A stretch of 64,000 bases of DNA from Rhodothermales bacterium (GCA_951812345.1 OX638295.1:1518965-1582964), one strand, 5' to 3'. Shown: positions 17,764 through 27,143, numbered from the stretch's first letter. Made by a program: numbers and translations. Notes: generated by a model not told the origin, from the sequence alone.

Positions 17764-19008
17764 ATACCTGTTATTTTCCCGGCTATCCTGATGGGCATGG
17801 CCGCAAGCGGATGCGCCCCGGTGGCAACAACCGCTGGGAATCAGGAAATCGTTTCGGATAACCTGTCCCCCTCCCCTGACCCTGCGGAGGAGGAAATGCG
17901 ATCTGTCCGGGCCCAACAACTTTTTGTACGCGGCATGACTCGGGCGCAGACTGGTGACCAGGGCGCTGCACTCGATCTGTATGCCCAAGCGCTCCGTATG
18001 GCGCCGGAATCCCCCGCCATTCTTGCTGCATCGGCTGAGTTGTACGAGGCCGTTGGTGACTACGTTACGGCGCACTATCACCTGAACAAGGCGTATACAC
18101 TGGCCCCGGGAAACATACATTACGCCTTGCAACTGGCCAGTCTCTATACAGAAATGGGTGAGCGGGGTAAAGCTGCTCTTTTATACACCGACGTACTGGA
18201 AAAGGCCCCGCACCATCTCGATGCGCGCTACGATCTGGCCCGTATCTATATGATAGAAGGCAAGATGGCGAAAGCGGTGGCGGCGTACGAACGCATCCTC
18301 GAGGAAAACGGCGGGGATCGTGCCGTTCGACGACAGCTCCTGCATCTCTACAACCGGCTGGACGACATACCAAATGCGGAGCGCATACTGGCCGATATGC
18401 TGGAAGACGAACCGCATAATGCCGACTTACGCCGCATCATGGCCGAAATACGCCTGAGGCAGGGGCGGCATGAAGAGGCCGCTGAAAATTTCCTGCATAT
18501 CCTGGAGAAGAATCCGCACGATGTGCAATTGTGGGTATACGCTGCAAATGCACTCCGTGAGGCCGGAAGCTTCGTGTGGGCTGGGAATATGGCGGGCAAG
18601 GGGCTCGCGATTTTCCCGAACGCGCTTGATCTCCACAAGATCGCCGGGCATGCAGCAATGGATGCTTCCCGTAATGCCGAAGCGGTTCATCATTTTGAAC
18701 AGGCGTTGCAGATCGCAACAGAGAAAGGTTACGGAAATGAAGCAGAAATCGGCAACCTCCGTTCAATGCTCGGTTCGCTGTACGCACGCATGGGTGATAC
18801 CCAACGGGCCCGACACTCATACGAAGAGGCGCTCCGATACATTGGGGAGGCAGCAAAGCGTCCGGACGCCTCCGCAAAGGTGCTTGAAAACCTTGGGGAT
18901 GTGTATGAAGCGTTGGGGCACAAACAATCTGCAACAGATGCGTGGCGACGGGCGCTGGAGATAGATCCGAACCGCCTGGAGCTACAAAAAAAACTCGACC
19001 GAAAATAA
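17743..19008 (+). CDS. TPR-repeat lipoprotein
   Basis: An approximately 421-aa protein with a lipoprotein signal (VLIRVSIPVIF ... LMGMAASGC) and a lipobox Cys, after which come about eight tetratricopeptide-type repeats (for example AAALLYTDVLEKAPHHLDARYD with consensus Gly/Ala/Pro positions). The frame is open to 17686. The GTG at 17743 gives the most ordinary signal peptide, but its first residues are encoded by the right end of repeat R6; starts at 17686 or 17716 would also lie in the repeat. The mature protein would be membrane-anchored and act as a protein-interaction scaffold. The EnvC-like gene follows at 13 bp, which hints at a cell-envelope role. Confidence 0.75.
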   Translation: MVLIRVSIPVIFPAILMGMAASGCAPVATTAGNQEIVSDNLSPSPDPAEEEMRSVRAQQLFVRGMTRAQTGDQGAALDLYAQALRMAPESPAILAASAELYEAVGDYVTAHYHLNKAYTLAPGNIHYALQLASLYTEMGERGKAALLYTDVLEKAPHHLDARYDLARIYMIEGKMAKAVAAYERILEENGGDRAVRRQLLHLYNRLDDIPNAERILADMLEDEPHNADLRRIMAEIRLRQGRHEEAAENFLHILEKNPHDVQLWVYAANALREAGSFVWAGNMAGKGLAIFPNALDLHKIAGHAAMDASRNAEAVHHFEQALQIATEKGYGNEAEIGNLRSMLGSLYARMGDTQRARHSYEEALRYIGEAAKRPDASAKVLENLGDVYEALGHKQSATDAWRRALEIDPNRLELQKKLDRK

Positions 19009-19021
19009 TTTCTCGCTTGCT

Positions 19022-20269
19022 ATGTACCGTATCATCTCTATACTCCTCTTAATGGTTGCCCTGTACATCGTCCTGCCCGCCGAGGCCCGGCAGGCGGTGT
19101 CCCGGGAAGTATTGGTTGCAACCGGACAGGAAAATGATGCAGCGGATCGCGAGCGGCAAGCCACCCGGCAGCGCCTCGCCGACCTAAAGGCCCAGATCGC
19201 CGAAGACAAGCAACATCTTTCCGAAACCACCCAGGCAGAACAGGCAAGCCTCAAAACGCTCGAGCAACTTGACCGGCAAATCGCATTGCGTAAGGAACTC
19301 ATACGCAACTACGGACGGCGTATGAACCAGATTTCCAGTGAGATGGGCACCTTGCGAACCACACTTTCCTCCCTGGAAAACGAACTTGAAATACTAAGAA
19401 ACCAGTACCGAAGTCGAGCAGCGCATGCCTACAAGCACGGTCGCATGCATGATCTGGCACTCATTGCATCCTCGAAATCCATCAACCAGATGTTGGTTCG
19501 GGTGCGTTATCTGCATCGTTTTGCCCAACAGCGGCGTGACCGGCTTGCAGAAATTCAAACCACGCAAGAAGAAACGGAAGAACGCAACGAGCAACTGAAG
19601 AATATTCTGGACGACAACGAGAGGCTGCTGGACGAAGAGCGCAGCGAACAGCAGAACCTCGAGCGCCTGCACCAAAGCCGGACGCGCGTGATTACCGACC
19701 TGCGGGCTAAGCGCTCGACCATCGAACAATCTCTTGAGACGAAGCGTGCTGCCGCCAGGGATCTCGAGAATCGCATCCGGGAACTCATAGCAGCCACCGA
19801 CCGCAATCGGCTGCGTGCGCGGGAAGATTTCGCCACGGCTGAAGAATACGCTGCCCTGTCCGGTTCCTTTCTCGAAAACCGGGGACAACTTCCCTGGCCC
19901 GTGAAAGGTGTCCTGCGCGAACCTTTCGGCGATACCGTAAACCCTGTCTACGGAACGAGAACGCGCAATCCCGGCATTATTATCGAAACACCGTCCTCCG
20001 CAGAAGTACGGGCCATATTCGACGGCCGCATTATCGATATTTCGGTGCTCCCGGAATACGGACGGTACGTCGTAATCGAGCACGGCGTATACAAAAGCGT
20101 CTATTCCAATTTTTCGGACACGTTCATTGCAGAGGGCGATCTCGTGCAAACCGGGCAGCCCATAGGCCAGGCTGGCACACCGAACGAGCCCAAGGGCACG
20201 GCGCTCTTTTTCGCGCTCTTCAAGGAAGGTTCTCCCATCGATCCTTCTCCCTGGCTGGTGGCTCGCTGA
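19022..20269 (+). CDS. EnvC-like murein hydrolase activator (coiled coil plus degenerate LytM)
   Basis: A 415-aa exported protein with a signal peptide (MYRIISILLLMVALYIVLPAEA). A long Glu/Gln/Arg-rich coiled coil covers residues about 35-270, and a C-terminal M23/LytM fold starts near LPWPVKGVLREPFGD. The zinc ligands are missing: the expected HxGxD reads NPGIIIE, and the HxH position after EHGVYKSVY reads SNF. This matches EnvC/NlpD activators, which regulate amidases and do not cut murein themselves. It probably works in daughter-cell separation together with the upstream TPR lipoprotein. Confidence 0.85.
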   Translation: MYRIISILLLMVALYIVLPAEARQAVSREVLVATGQENDAADRERQATRQRLADLKAQIAEDKQHLSETTQAEQASLKTLEQLDRQIALRKELIRNYGRRMNQISSEMGTLRTTLSSLENELEILRNQYRSRAAHAYKHGRMHDLALIASSKSINQMLVRVRYLHRFAQQRRDRLAEIQTTQEETEERNEQLKNILDDNERLLDEERSEQQNLERLHQSRTRVITDLRAKRSTIEQSLETKRAAARDLENRIRELIAATDRNRLRAREDFATAEEYAALSGSFLENRGQLPWPVKGVLREPFGDTVNPVYGTRTRNPGIIIETPSSAEVRAIFDGRIIDISVLPEYGRYVVIEHGVYKSVYSNFSDTFIAEGDLVQTGQPIGQAGTPNEPKGTALFFALFKEGSPIDPSPWLVAR

Positions 20270-20285
20270 TGCGTGAACTTCGTTG

Positions 20286-20305
20286 GTGTGCATGTTCATG
20301 CATAC
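20286..20305. promoter_or_regulatory. 20-bp near-perfect dyad upstream of lpd
   Basis: GTGTGCATGTTCATGCATAC is palindromic except at the third base pair from each end and at the central TT. It lies 105 bp before the lpd start in a 140-bp gap. The form fits a dimeric regulator site, but no regulator is identified. Confidence 0.35.
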
Positions 20306-20409
20306 TTGGCGAGTTAATGCCCTGAATAGCCTGTGTCAAGCGAACTTTTTGCCCTGCATATTCATTTACTTTCACGTTTTCTGTTTCAACCGAATAACCT
20401 GTATCTGCC

Positions 20410-21822
20410 GTGAAATACGATGTCGTCGTTATCGGGTCGGGGCCAGGCGGCTATGAGACCGCCATCCGCGGATCCCAGCTCGGACTCAAGGTCGCTATTG
20501 TTGAAAAGGACAAGTTGGGCGGCGTGTGCCTGAACATCGGCTGCATACCGACCAAGGCACTGCTCAAGAGTGCGGAAGTCATGGAAGAAACGCGCCATTT
20601 GTCCGATTACGGCCTGCGACTGGACGGCAGTATTGCGCCGGATTTTGCCAAAATCGTCGAGCGAAGCCGCGGTGTGGCCGGCAAGATGAACAAGGGCGTC
20701 GGTTTCCTGATGAAAAAGAACAAGATTGACGTGCTCTACGGCAGAGCGCGCCTTGCAGGAAGCGGTAAGCTGTCCATTGAGCCGTCTGTCAACATGGACG
20801 GGGATCGTATCGGCAAGGCAGGAACCGTCGAGGCCGACCATATCATTATCGCCACGGGGGCGCGGGCACGAGAAATCCCTCCCCTTCCCGTAGATGGTGA
20901 AAAAATCATCACGTATCGGGAGGCCATGCTTCAAAAGAAGCCACCAAAGCGGCTGGTTGTTTGTGGTGCTGGTGCGATCGGTGTGGAATTTGCCTATTTC
21001 TACAATCAGATGGGCACCGAGGTTACCATCGTCGAACTACTTGATCGCCTTGTACCGGTGGAAGACATCGAAATTTCCAAGGCGCTCCAGCGAGCGTTCG
21101 GCAAACAGGGTATCCGGTGCCTGGTGTCCGCGGAGGTGCAATCTGTCGACACGAGTGGAAAATCCCTCACCGTGCACATCAAAACCGGTAAGGGAGCAGA
21201 GACGATTGCATGTGATCAGGTACTTTCCGCAGTAGGCGTACGCGGCAATATCGAAGACCTTGGATTGGAAAAAGCAGGTGTCAAAACCGAGCCCGGGCGT
21301 ATCGTTGTGGACGAGTACTATCGTACGAACGTCCCCGGTGTGTATGCTATCGGCGATGTCGCGGGCGGTCCCTGGCTGGCTCACAAGGCCAGTCACGAAG
21401 GGGTCCTCTGTGTAGAACGGATCGCAGGGGAATCTGTCCATCCGATGAATTATGACAATATCCCGGGCTGCACGTACTGTCAGCCGCAAATTGCATCGGT
21501 AGGCTACACCGAGGAAAAAGCCATAGAAGCGGGTTTCGATGTCCAGGTTGGCAAGTTTCCATTTTCAGCATCAGGCAAAGCCGCCGCACTCGGTGATACG
21601 GAAGGGTTCGTTAAAGTCGTCTATGATGCGAAGTATGGAGAATGGCTTGGATGCCACATCATAGGACGCGACGCTACCGAACTGATAGCGGAGGCCGTTA
21701 CGGCCCGCGCCCTGGAAACGACGGCTCATGAGATCGCCGAAGCCATGCATCCGCATCCCACGCTCTCCGAATCTCTCATGGAAGCTACCCGTGCCGCATT
21801 GGGCAAGGCAATTAATATTTGA
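20410..21822 (+). CDS. lpd: Dihydrolipoyl dehydrogenase
   Basis: FAD/NAD disulfide oxidoreductase (E3) of 2-oxoacid dehydrogenase complexes or glycine cleavage. The FAD motif is VVVIGSGPGGYETAI. The redox-active disulfide is in GGVCLNIGCIPTKALL, the NAD motif is VVCGAGAIGVEFAYFY, and the second FAD motif is YAIGDVAGGPWLAHKASHEG. The C-terminal HPHPTLSES carries the catalytic His-Glu side. It starts with GTG and is 470 aa long. No E1/E2 genes are adjacent. Confidence 0.96.
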   Translation: MKYDVVVIGSGPGGYETAIRGSQLGLKVAIVEKDKLGGVCLNIGCIPTKALLKSAEVMEETRHLSDYGLRLDGSIAPDFAKIVERSRGVAGKMNKGVGFLMKKNKIDVLYGRARLAGSGKLSIEPSVNMDGDRIGKAGTVEADHIIIATGARAREIPPLPVDGEKIITYREAMLQKKPPKRLVVCGAGAIGVEFAYFYNQMGTEVTIVELLDRLVPVEDIEISKALQRAFGKQGIRCLVSAEVQSVDTSGKSLTVHIKTGKGAETIACDQVLSAVGVRGNIEDLGLEKAGVKTEPGRIVVDEYYRTNVPGVYAIGDVAGGPWLAHKASHEGVLCVERIAGESVHPMNYDNIPGCTYCQPQIASVGYTEEKAIEAGFDVQVGKFPFSASGKAAALGDTEGFVKVVYDAKYGEWLGCHIIGRDATELIAEAVTARALETTAHEIAEAMHPHPTLSESLMEATRAALGKAINI

Positions 21823-21930
21823 AGGATACTCCTTCCAACGCCTTCCACCCGACCACTCGAGAGGAATGGCACGCCTGGCTTCCCGAAGACCTTGCCATTT
21901 ACAAAAAATACCTACCGAATACCCATGCGC
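21819..21930 (+). pseudogene. Possible remnant of a YdeI-type gene between lpd and the M20 peptidase
   Basis: The 102 bp between lpd and the peptidase can be read as ...NAFHPTTREEWHAWL..., which resembles the N-terminus of YdeI/OmpD-associated proteins, then AIYKKYLP, and then loses similarity as it enters the peptidase gene. A short AAGGATACTC (21822-21831), matching the end of the repeat family, lies at its left edge. The resemblance is from memory of the family and is weak. Confidence 0.25.
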
Positions 21931-23229
21931 TGCTTCCATATGCTCGCTGCCTGGTGCATTGCCCTGCTGCTTCCTGTGGCCGCCCAATCTCAGTTCGATG
22001 AGACGGAAACCGCCTTGATGCGTCACATTGATGCGCATCAGGCAGAGGCGATCAGCCTGCTTGAAAGAACGGTCAACGTCAACAGCGGTTCGTCGAATGT
22101 CGAAGGCGTACGCCAGGTGGGTGAAATGTTCAAGACGGAATTCGACGCACTCGGTTTCGAAACGAAATGGGGCGTCGGTGGGGGAGCACACTGCGCCGGG
22201 CACCTGATTGCAAGGAACGCAGGAAATGCCGGGACGCACCTGCTGCTTATAGGGCACCTCGACACGGTGTTCGAGCCGGACAGTCCTTTTCAGAAGTACG
22301 AAAAAATAGACGATGTAACGGTCCGCGGCCCAGGCGTCACGGATATGAAGGGCGGCAATGTTATCATTGTGCTGGCCATGAAAGCATTCGAGGCCGCAGG
22401 TGTGCTGGACGACCTGAACGTCACAGTCATCCTGATCGGGGACGAGGAAAAAACCTGCCGTCCGATCGAGAAAGCCCGCGCCGAACTCGTGGCTGCCGGC
22501 AAAGAAGCTGACGTGGCGCTTGGCTTCGAAAATGGAGACGACGATCCAGGCACAGCAGTCGTCTCGCGGCGGGGATGGATCCAATGGACAATTCGCGCGA
22601 AGGGAACCCCGGCGCATTCGTCCCTGATCTTCCGGGAGGATATAGGCGCCGGCGCCGCATATGAAGTGGCGCGTATTCTTTCAGCCTTCTACGAGGAGTT
22701 GCAACACGAGGAATATCTTACGTTCAACCCTGGAATCGTTTTGGCCGGAACCGAGGCGGATTACGCATGGGATCTGGATGCCGGGACCGCGTCGGGCAAG
22801 CTGAACATTGTGGCCGGGAATGCCGTGGCGGTCGGGGATCTGCGTGTGCTTTCCCCCGAACAGGGAATACGGGTACAGGCTGCCATGCAACGTATTGTAG
22901 GGTCCTCGTTGCCCCGCACATCGGCCGAGATAACATTCGAGGAATCCTACCCCCCGATGGCCCCAACCGAAGGAAACAAGCGGTTACTGGGCTTATACGA
23001 TCAGGTCAGTCGCGATCTCGACCTGGGTCCGGTGGAGGCCGTGAATCCGCGGAATGCCGGCGCGGCTGACATATCGTTCGTTGCCGGGCATGTGGATATG
23101 GCGCTCGACGGATTGGGCTTATTGGGAGGGGGCCGGCATACGACCAAAGAGGTGGCCGATTTACGTTCGCTTCCGACGCAAACGAAGCGTGCAGCGTTGC
23201 TGATGTATCGCCTGATGCAAGGGGAATAG
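21925..23229 (+). CDS. M20 family metallopeptidase (glutamate carboxypeptidase-like), secreted
   Basis: A 434-aa di-zinc exopeptidase with an N-terminal signal (CFHMLAAWCIALLLPVAAQSQ). Metal and catalytic motifs are GHLDTVFEPD, GVTDMKGGNV with bridging Asp, LIGDEEKTC with the catalytic Glu pair and, in the lid domain, KGTPAHSS. The C-terminal GGGRHTTKEVADL supplies the last His ligand. This pattern fits carboxypeptidase G2-like enzymes. The ATG at 21925 gives the signal peptide; 11 more upstream codons are open. It is followed by a likely terminator at about 23.4 kb. Confidence 0.9.
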   Translation: MRCFHMLAAWCIALLLPVAAQSQFDETETALMRHIDAHQAEAISLLERTVNVNSGSSNVEGVRQVGEMFKTEFDALGFETKWGVGGGAHCAGHLIARNAGNAGTHLLLIGHLDTVFEPDSPFQKYEKIDDVTVRGPGVTDMKGGNVIIVLAMKAFEAAGVLDDLNVTVILIGDEEKTCRPIEKARAELVAAGKEADVALGFENGDDDPGTAVVSRRGWIQWTIRAKGTPAHSSLIFREDIGAGAAYEVARILSAFYEELQHEEYLTFNPGIVLAGTEADYAWDLDAGTASGKLNIVAGNAVAVGDLRVLSPEQGIRVQAAMQRIVGSSLPRTSAEITFEESYPPMAPTEGNKRLLGLYDQVSRDLDLGPVEAVNPRNAGAADISFVAGHVDMALDGLGLLGGGRHTTKEVADLRSLPTQTKRAALLMYRLMQGE

Positions 23230-23378
23230 GATGCACTAACCCTCTTGTTGTCTTATCTGTGCCCGGTTCCCCCTTCAGATCCTGTATCCCGGGCGATCCG
23301 GTGGACGGTCTGTACTGAACTGGCGCATGGCATGGTGGTGTTGAAATAATTGTGGTGAAAAAGAAAGGCCTCTTTAAC

Positions 23379-23408
23379 AAACCCTCTTTGTGCAGGGACA
23401 GAGGTTTT
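23379..23408 (+). terminator. Likely intrinsic terminator after the M20 peptidase
   Basis: AAACCCTCT pairs with AGAGGTTT (one bulged C) around a 12-nt loop and runs into a T-tract (GAGGTTTTTTGG). It lies about 150 bp after the peptidase stop and just before the convergent end of the ykvA gene. Confidence 0.5.
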
Positions 23409-23425
23409 TTGGGCTATTCTCTACC

Positions 23426-23878
23426 TCAAGCCAAATACGCCACAGGGTCCGTTTGCCTGTTTTCCCAGTCCCGAAAGGCCATCAGATCGCTGTGGAGAGA
23501 TTGAATCACCGTATGGATAACGGCTGCATCGTCCACGAAGCCGATGCCTATGAGCATGTCCGGAACAAGGTCTATCGGGTTAATGAAGTACAGAATGGCT
23601 GCCACTACATAGGTTACCGTGCGCCAGGGTACGCGCCGGTATTCTCTGAAAGCCCATGCCCTTGCAAGGCGCACCAGCGTACGCAGATCCTGCGCGGCGC
23701 GCGCCGGCATCCCTCTACTGCGTTCGAGTTTTGCGTACGCATGCTTCGATAGGCGTATCACGCGGGTTTTCCGCCGCACGATCCGGCGGGCCGCAAGGCG
23801 AGCCAGTTCCAGAGCACGTTGCGGCATGGAATACGAAGCAATTTCTCGAGAGATGCCTGAAGTGGTGGGCGGGGGCAT
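23426..23878 (-). CDS. YkvA family membrane protein (DUF1232)
   Basis: A 150-aa protein. The C-terminal half holds the DUF1232 core: a hydrophobic span VTYVVAAILYFINPIDLVPDMLIGIGFVDDAAVI, here interrupted by the conserved NPIDLVPD turn. The N-terminal half is basic and helical (RLAARRIVRRKTRVIRLSK). An alternative ATG at 23827 would remove 17 residues of low complexity. It follows the M23 peptidase gene on the same strand by 28 bp. The molecular function of the family is not established. Confidence 0.82.
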   Translation of the reverse strand: MPPPTTSGISREIASYSMPQRALELARLAARRIVRRKTRVIRLSKHAYAKLERSRGMPARAAQDLRTLVRLARAWAFREYRRVPWRTVTYVVAAILYFINPIDLVPDMLIGIGFVDDAAVIHTVIQSLHSDLMAFRDWENRQTDPVAYLA

Positions 23879-23906
23879 GGGGGAATGGTTTCAACAGCGC
23901 GCCGTG

Positions 23907-25253
23907 TTACATCAATGCTTTGCTCGGCAGATTCTGATCTTCCGGAACATCACTGTTCGCGGTATAGGGAGGAACGACCCCGAGGACTTGCGGCATCATT
24001 TCATCGCGCACGATGACAAATCGGTCCATTAGTTCGGAAGCGACCGCACTGGCGGGGGGGAGGGTGTCGGTATACGGATCGATTTGGGTACCTTGTTTCC
24101 AATATCGGTAACAAACGTGCGGTCCCGTGGCCAGACCCGTGCTTCCCACATAACCGATCACATCTCCCTGTTTCACTCGTGTGCCCGGGCGTATGCCTGA
24201 AGCAATACGAGACATATGCAGATAGCCGGTCGTATACACCGAATTGTGCCGGATCTTGACGTAGTTGCCATTATAGCGCTTGAATTGCGCTTCAAGGACT
24301 ACGCCGTCCCCTACCGAATAGATCGGCGTGCCAGGCGCGGCGGCGTAATCCGTACCCAGATGCGCCTTGTACCTTTTCTGGACCGGGTGAAATCTTCTCC
24401 GCGAATAGTGTGAGCTGATGCGGTCGTATCGTATTGGCGCCTTGAGAAGTTCCCTGCGGAGGCTATTCCCGTTTTCGTCGAAAAAATCGGGGCGCTCCCC
24501 TTCTTCGAACCGAAAACCGAAATAGTCGGTTTTCCGGTGCCCGAACCGGGCCGCTATGATTCGCTCGACACGGAACGGTTCTCCGTCCACATCGAGCACT
24601 TCGTAGATCACGTTGAAGTCATCCCCCTCGAGAATGCGAAAGAAATCCACCTGCCATGCAAACACTTCCGCAAGGGCAAGGGCAAGCGGCGGCACAAGAT
24701 TTGGAGGTACCTGTTTGGTTTCCAGTGTCCGGTAGAGGGAGCTTTCGATGCGTCCGGACAATTGCCGGCGCTTTATTTTTCCTTCCCGTTTTCCGGCGTA
24801 GACCGTGCCGGATTCGGAATCGGCGGCAAGATCGAATACTACGTAATTGAGCTTGTCCTGCTCGTACACTACGTAGCGCGCCTGGTAGGTCCCGGCAAGA
24901 GAGTCGCTGTATACGCGAAGAGGTTTCCCGGCCTGGATGCGCCGTACGTCGAAGATGTCTCGTGCCGAAGAGGCGATCGTAAGGACCTTTTCGTACGGGA
25001 TGTTGTGCCCGGTCAGAATTTCTCCGAACGTTTCGTTCCGGCGTACGCTACGATCGATGACGTCATAGCCGTCGGATACGAGGCCGTATTTATCGGGCTT
25101 TGTTTCAAGCGGTGGCGGCGATGTTTCCTGTGCAAGGGATACCGCCTCGGGTGATTCGAGGGCGGAGTCCTCGCTTCTGACGAGGAGAAGCGTTGCGGCA
25201 AGCAAAAAGACGCCGAGAGCCGCTGCGATTCCGGGATGCTTTATACTACGCAT
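23907..25253 (-). CDS. M23 murein DD-endopeptidase (MepM-like)
   Basis: A 448-aa periplasmic protein with an N-terminal signal anchor (IAAALGVFLLAATLLLVRS). Residues about 70-200 resemble the OapA/LysM-like lead domain (RNETFGEILTGHNIPYEKV), and a second mixed domain follows. The C-terminal peptidase is intact: HLGTDYAAAPGTPIYSVGDGVV with the HxGxD ligands, then SVYTTGYLHMSRI and the final ligand motif GPHVCYRYW. It should cleave D-Ala-mDAP cross-links during wall growth. The ATG at 25253 is preferred to the one 21 bp upstream. Confidence 0.9.
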   Translation of the reverse strand: MRSIKHPGIAAALGVFLLAATLLLVRSEDSALESPEAVSLAQETSPPPLETKPDKYGLVSDGYDVIDRSVRRNETFGEILTGHNIPYEKVLTIASSARDIFDVRRIQAGKPLRVYSDSLAGTYQARYVVYEQDKLNYVVFDLAADSESGTVYAGKREGKIKRRQLSGRIESSLYRTLETKQVPPNLVPPLALALAEVFAWQVDFFRILEGDDFNVIYEVLDVDGEPFRVERIIAARFGHRKTDYFGFRFEEGERPDFFDENGNSLRRELLKAPIRYDRISSHYSRRRFHPVQKRYKAHLGTDYAAAPGTPIYSVGDGVVLEAQFKRYNGNYVKIRHNSVYTTGYLHMSRIASGIRPGTRVKQGDVIGYVGSTGLATGPHVCYRYWKQGTQIDPYTDTLPPASAVASELMDRFVIVRDEMMPQVLGVVPPYTANSDVPEDQNLPSKALM

Positions 25254-25439
25254 GTCTGTATATGACCGAAACATGCCGAATCCGATGCCGGGCTATACAT
25301 CTTGCGGGGCCGAGTGAGCGGGTGGGAGGCCGTATGCCGGATGTACTGTTCGGAACTACCGAATATCGACGGAATCCCGAGAAGCAGCGTATTTGATCAA
25401 CGTACGGCATTTACCGCGATTTTGCAACCGGAAGCAGCA

Positions 25440-25994
25440 TTATTTCGGTTTCCATACGTGTTCCTTTGCTCCTGCGGCGCTATTCGCCCAGCGCGCCAGC
25501 ACGAACAAGTAATCGGACAGCCGGTTCAGGTATGCCAAAGCAGCTTCATTGAGCGATTCGCATGCTGCGGCTGCAACGACTCGTCGCTCGGCCCGGCGGC
25601 AGGTCGTTCGTGCAACATGGAGTATGGATGCGATCGGTATGCCTCCGGGAAGAATGAAATTTTTCAGAGGCGCCAACTCTTCTTCCAGGCAGTCGATTTC
25701 CTTTTCGAGCCGCTCTATATGTGCGGCTGCAAGGCGCGGTACAGCGGCTTTGCTGTCCAGCGGCGTAGCAAGGTCGCTTCCGGCTACGAAAAGATCGTCC
25801 TGCAGGGCTGCAAGGAGACTGTCGAGACGCCCGGCGGCCGGGTGTTCCGAGGCGAAAGCCCGCGCCATGCCGAGCAGCGCATTCGTTTCGTCGACGGCGC
25901 CATAGGCTTCGATGCGTGCATGTGCCTTGGATACCCGGTTACCGCCGAAGAGGCCGGTATCCCCGCGGTCTCCCGTGCGCGTATATATTTTCAT
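25440..25994 (-). CDS. Cob(I)yrinic acid a,c-diamide adenosyltransferase, PduO type
   Basis: ATP:corrinoid adenosyltransferase that makes adenosylcobalamin. It begins KIYTRTGDRGDTGLFGGNRVSK, the ATP-binding N-terminal motif. The mid-protein helix EAYGAVDETNALLGMA and the C-terminal CRRAERRVVAA and YLNRLSDYLFVLARW complete the PduO signature. At 184 aa it is a single-domain enzyme. The ATG at 25994 matches the family start. It diverges from the lipoprotein gene at 26141 and precedes the M23 gene by 186 bp. Confidence 0.93.
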   Translation of the reverse strand: MKIYTRTGDRGDTGLFGGNRVSKAHARIEAYGAVDETNALLGMARAFASEHPAAGRLDSLLAALQDDLFVAGSDLATPLDSKAAVPRLAAAHIERLEKEIDCLEEELAPLKNFILPGGIPIASILHVARTTCRRAERRVVAAAACESLNEAALAYLNRLSDYLFVLARWANSAAGAKEHVWKPK

Positions 25995-26140
25995 GGGGCG
26001 AGCATTCTTGCTGCGAATGGGTATATGTACGGAATATGCAAGAAATCGGGACCCTTGGGAGCATGCCGTCGTGCAAGCGATGGTTGATCGTTTTTGTCGA
26101 TCGCTCCGCCGATGCGATCCGATGCCTTTTGCGCAAGGTA

Positions 26141-26632
26141 ATGTTTTCCCGAAAATGCTTTGCCGGTTTTTGCATTGCGATGCTTGCGGGCATGTTTCTG
26201 TCCGCCGGGTGCGATACGCAAGAGGAGCAGGACGATTTTGCGGAGCAGGCAAGTCGTTCTCCGGAGAACATTACACGCGTCGATGCGTCTGGAAAAATTT
26301 TATCCGAAGACAAAGACGATTGGCGGACGGCGCCCGTCTATGTCGGGGAGATCCGGGTAGACCCGGCTATGCCGAATCCTGCGCCGATCGGGGATTTTAT
26401 CACGATCCGCGTCACGGTGACTGTGTTTGATGCCGTGTATTCCCCGCTTCGTTTGAAAAACCTGAACGACAACTACTTGCAAACCCTTTCCGAAATCGAA
26501 CAGGCCAGCGATCCGGGGGCCTATCTGTTTCATGTGCCGGTTTCCCTGATCGGACCGGTCGGCTTGCATCGTCTGCTCGTTTTCGATGGGATTGGAGAGA
26601 TCGTTTCGTACGGCGATGTACTTGTGCAATAA
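26141..26632 (+). CDS. Putative lipoprotein of unknown function
   Basis: A 163-aa protein whose signal FAGFCIAMLAGMFLSAGC ends in a lipobox Cys, followed by an acidic linker (DTQEEQDDFAEQ). The mature part (residues about 70-163) looks like an all-beta domain (VGEIRVDPAMPNPAPIGDFITIRVTVTVFD), which may be Ig-like. I do not recognise a named family. A longer reading from 26063 is open, but the ATG at 26141 gives the clean lipoprotein signal. It is followed by the HNH gene at 10 bp. Confidence 0.75.
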   Translation: MFSRKCFAGFCIAMLAGMFLSAGCDTQEEQDDFAEQASRSPENITRVDASGKILSEDKDDWRTAPVYVGEIRVDPAMPNPAPIGDFITIRVTVTVFDAVYSPLRLKNLNDNYLQTLSEIEQASDPGAYLFHVPVSLIGPVGLHRLLVFDGIGEIVSYGDVLVQ

Positions 26633-26642
26633 TAATCCTGCC

Positions 26643-27143
26643 ATGAATGGCCACGTACTCGTACTGAACAACGACTACCGCGCATTGACGACATGCAGCG
26701 TCGAGCGCGCGGTGGTGCTGGTTTTCCTGCAAAAAGCCGAACTCGTCGAGTCCATACCGGATCGCTACGTCCGGTCGCCGACGACCCGGCACCCCTTTCC
26801 CAGTATTGTACGGCTCAGGACATACGTACGCGTTCCGTACAAGCGGGTCATGATTACGAGAAAAAACATTCTCCGGCGGGATCGATTCCGGTGCCAGTAT
26901 TGCGGGTGCCGCGAGAAATTGACCGTGGATCATGTGACGCCGCGGTCAAAAAATGGACGGGATACCTGGGAAAATCTTGTCACGGCCTGCACCCCGTGCA
27001 ACAACAAGAAGGGGGATCGTACGCCCGAAGAGGCCGCCATGCCGCTGGATCGCAAGCCGTACCGGCCCAGTCACGTGATGTTCATCCGCGATTATATCGG
27101 GATATTGCACGAGGCATGGAAGCCATATCTTTTTCTCAAGTAG
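26643..27143 (+). CDS. HNH endonuclease family protein
   Basis: A 166-aa protein with a C-terminal HNH fold. RDRFRCQYCGCREKLTVDHVTPRSKNGRDTWENLV supplies the first zinc CxxC, the His/catalytic block and the Asn; ACTPCNNKKGDRTPEEA supplies the second CxxC. The N-terminal 65 residues (VLVLNNDYRALTTCSVERAV) match the small cellular HNH proteins widespread in Bacteroidota and Cyanobacteria rather than phage or restriction enzymes. A role in DNA processing is assumed. Element R2 starts 3 bp after the stop. Confidence 0.88.
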   Translation: MNGHVLVLNNDYRALTTCSVERAVVLVFLQKAELVESIPDRYVRSPTTRHPFPSIVRLRTYVRVPYKRVMITRKNILRRDRFRCQYCGCREKLTVDHVTPRSKNGRDTWENLVTACTPCNNKKGDRTPEEAAMPLDRKPYRPSHVMFIRDYIGILHEAWKPYLFLK

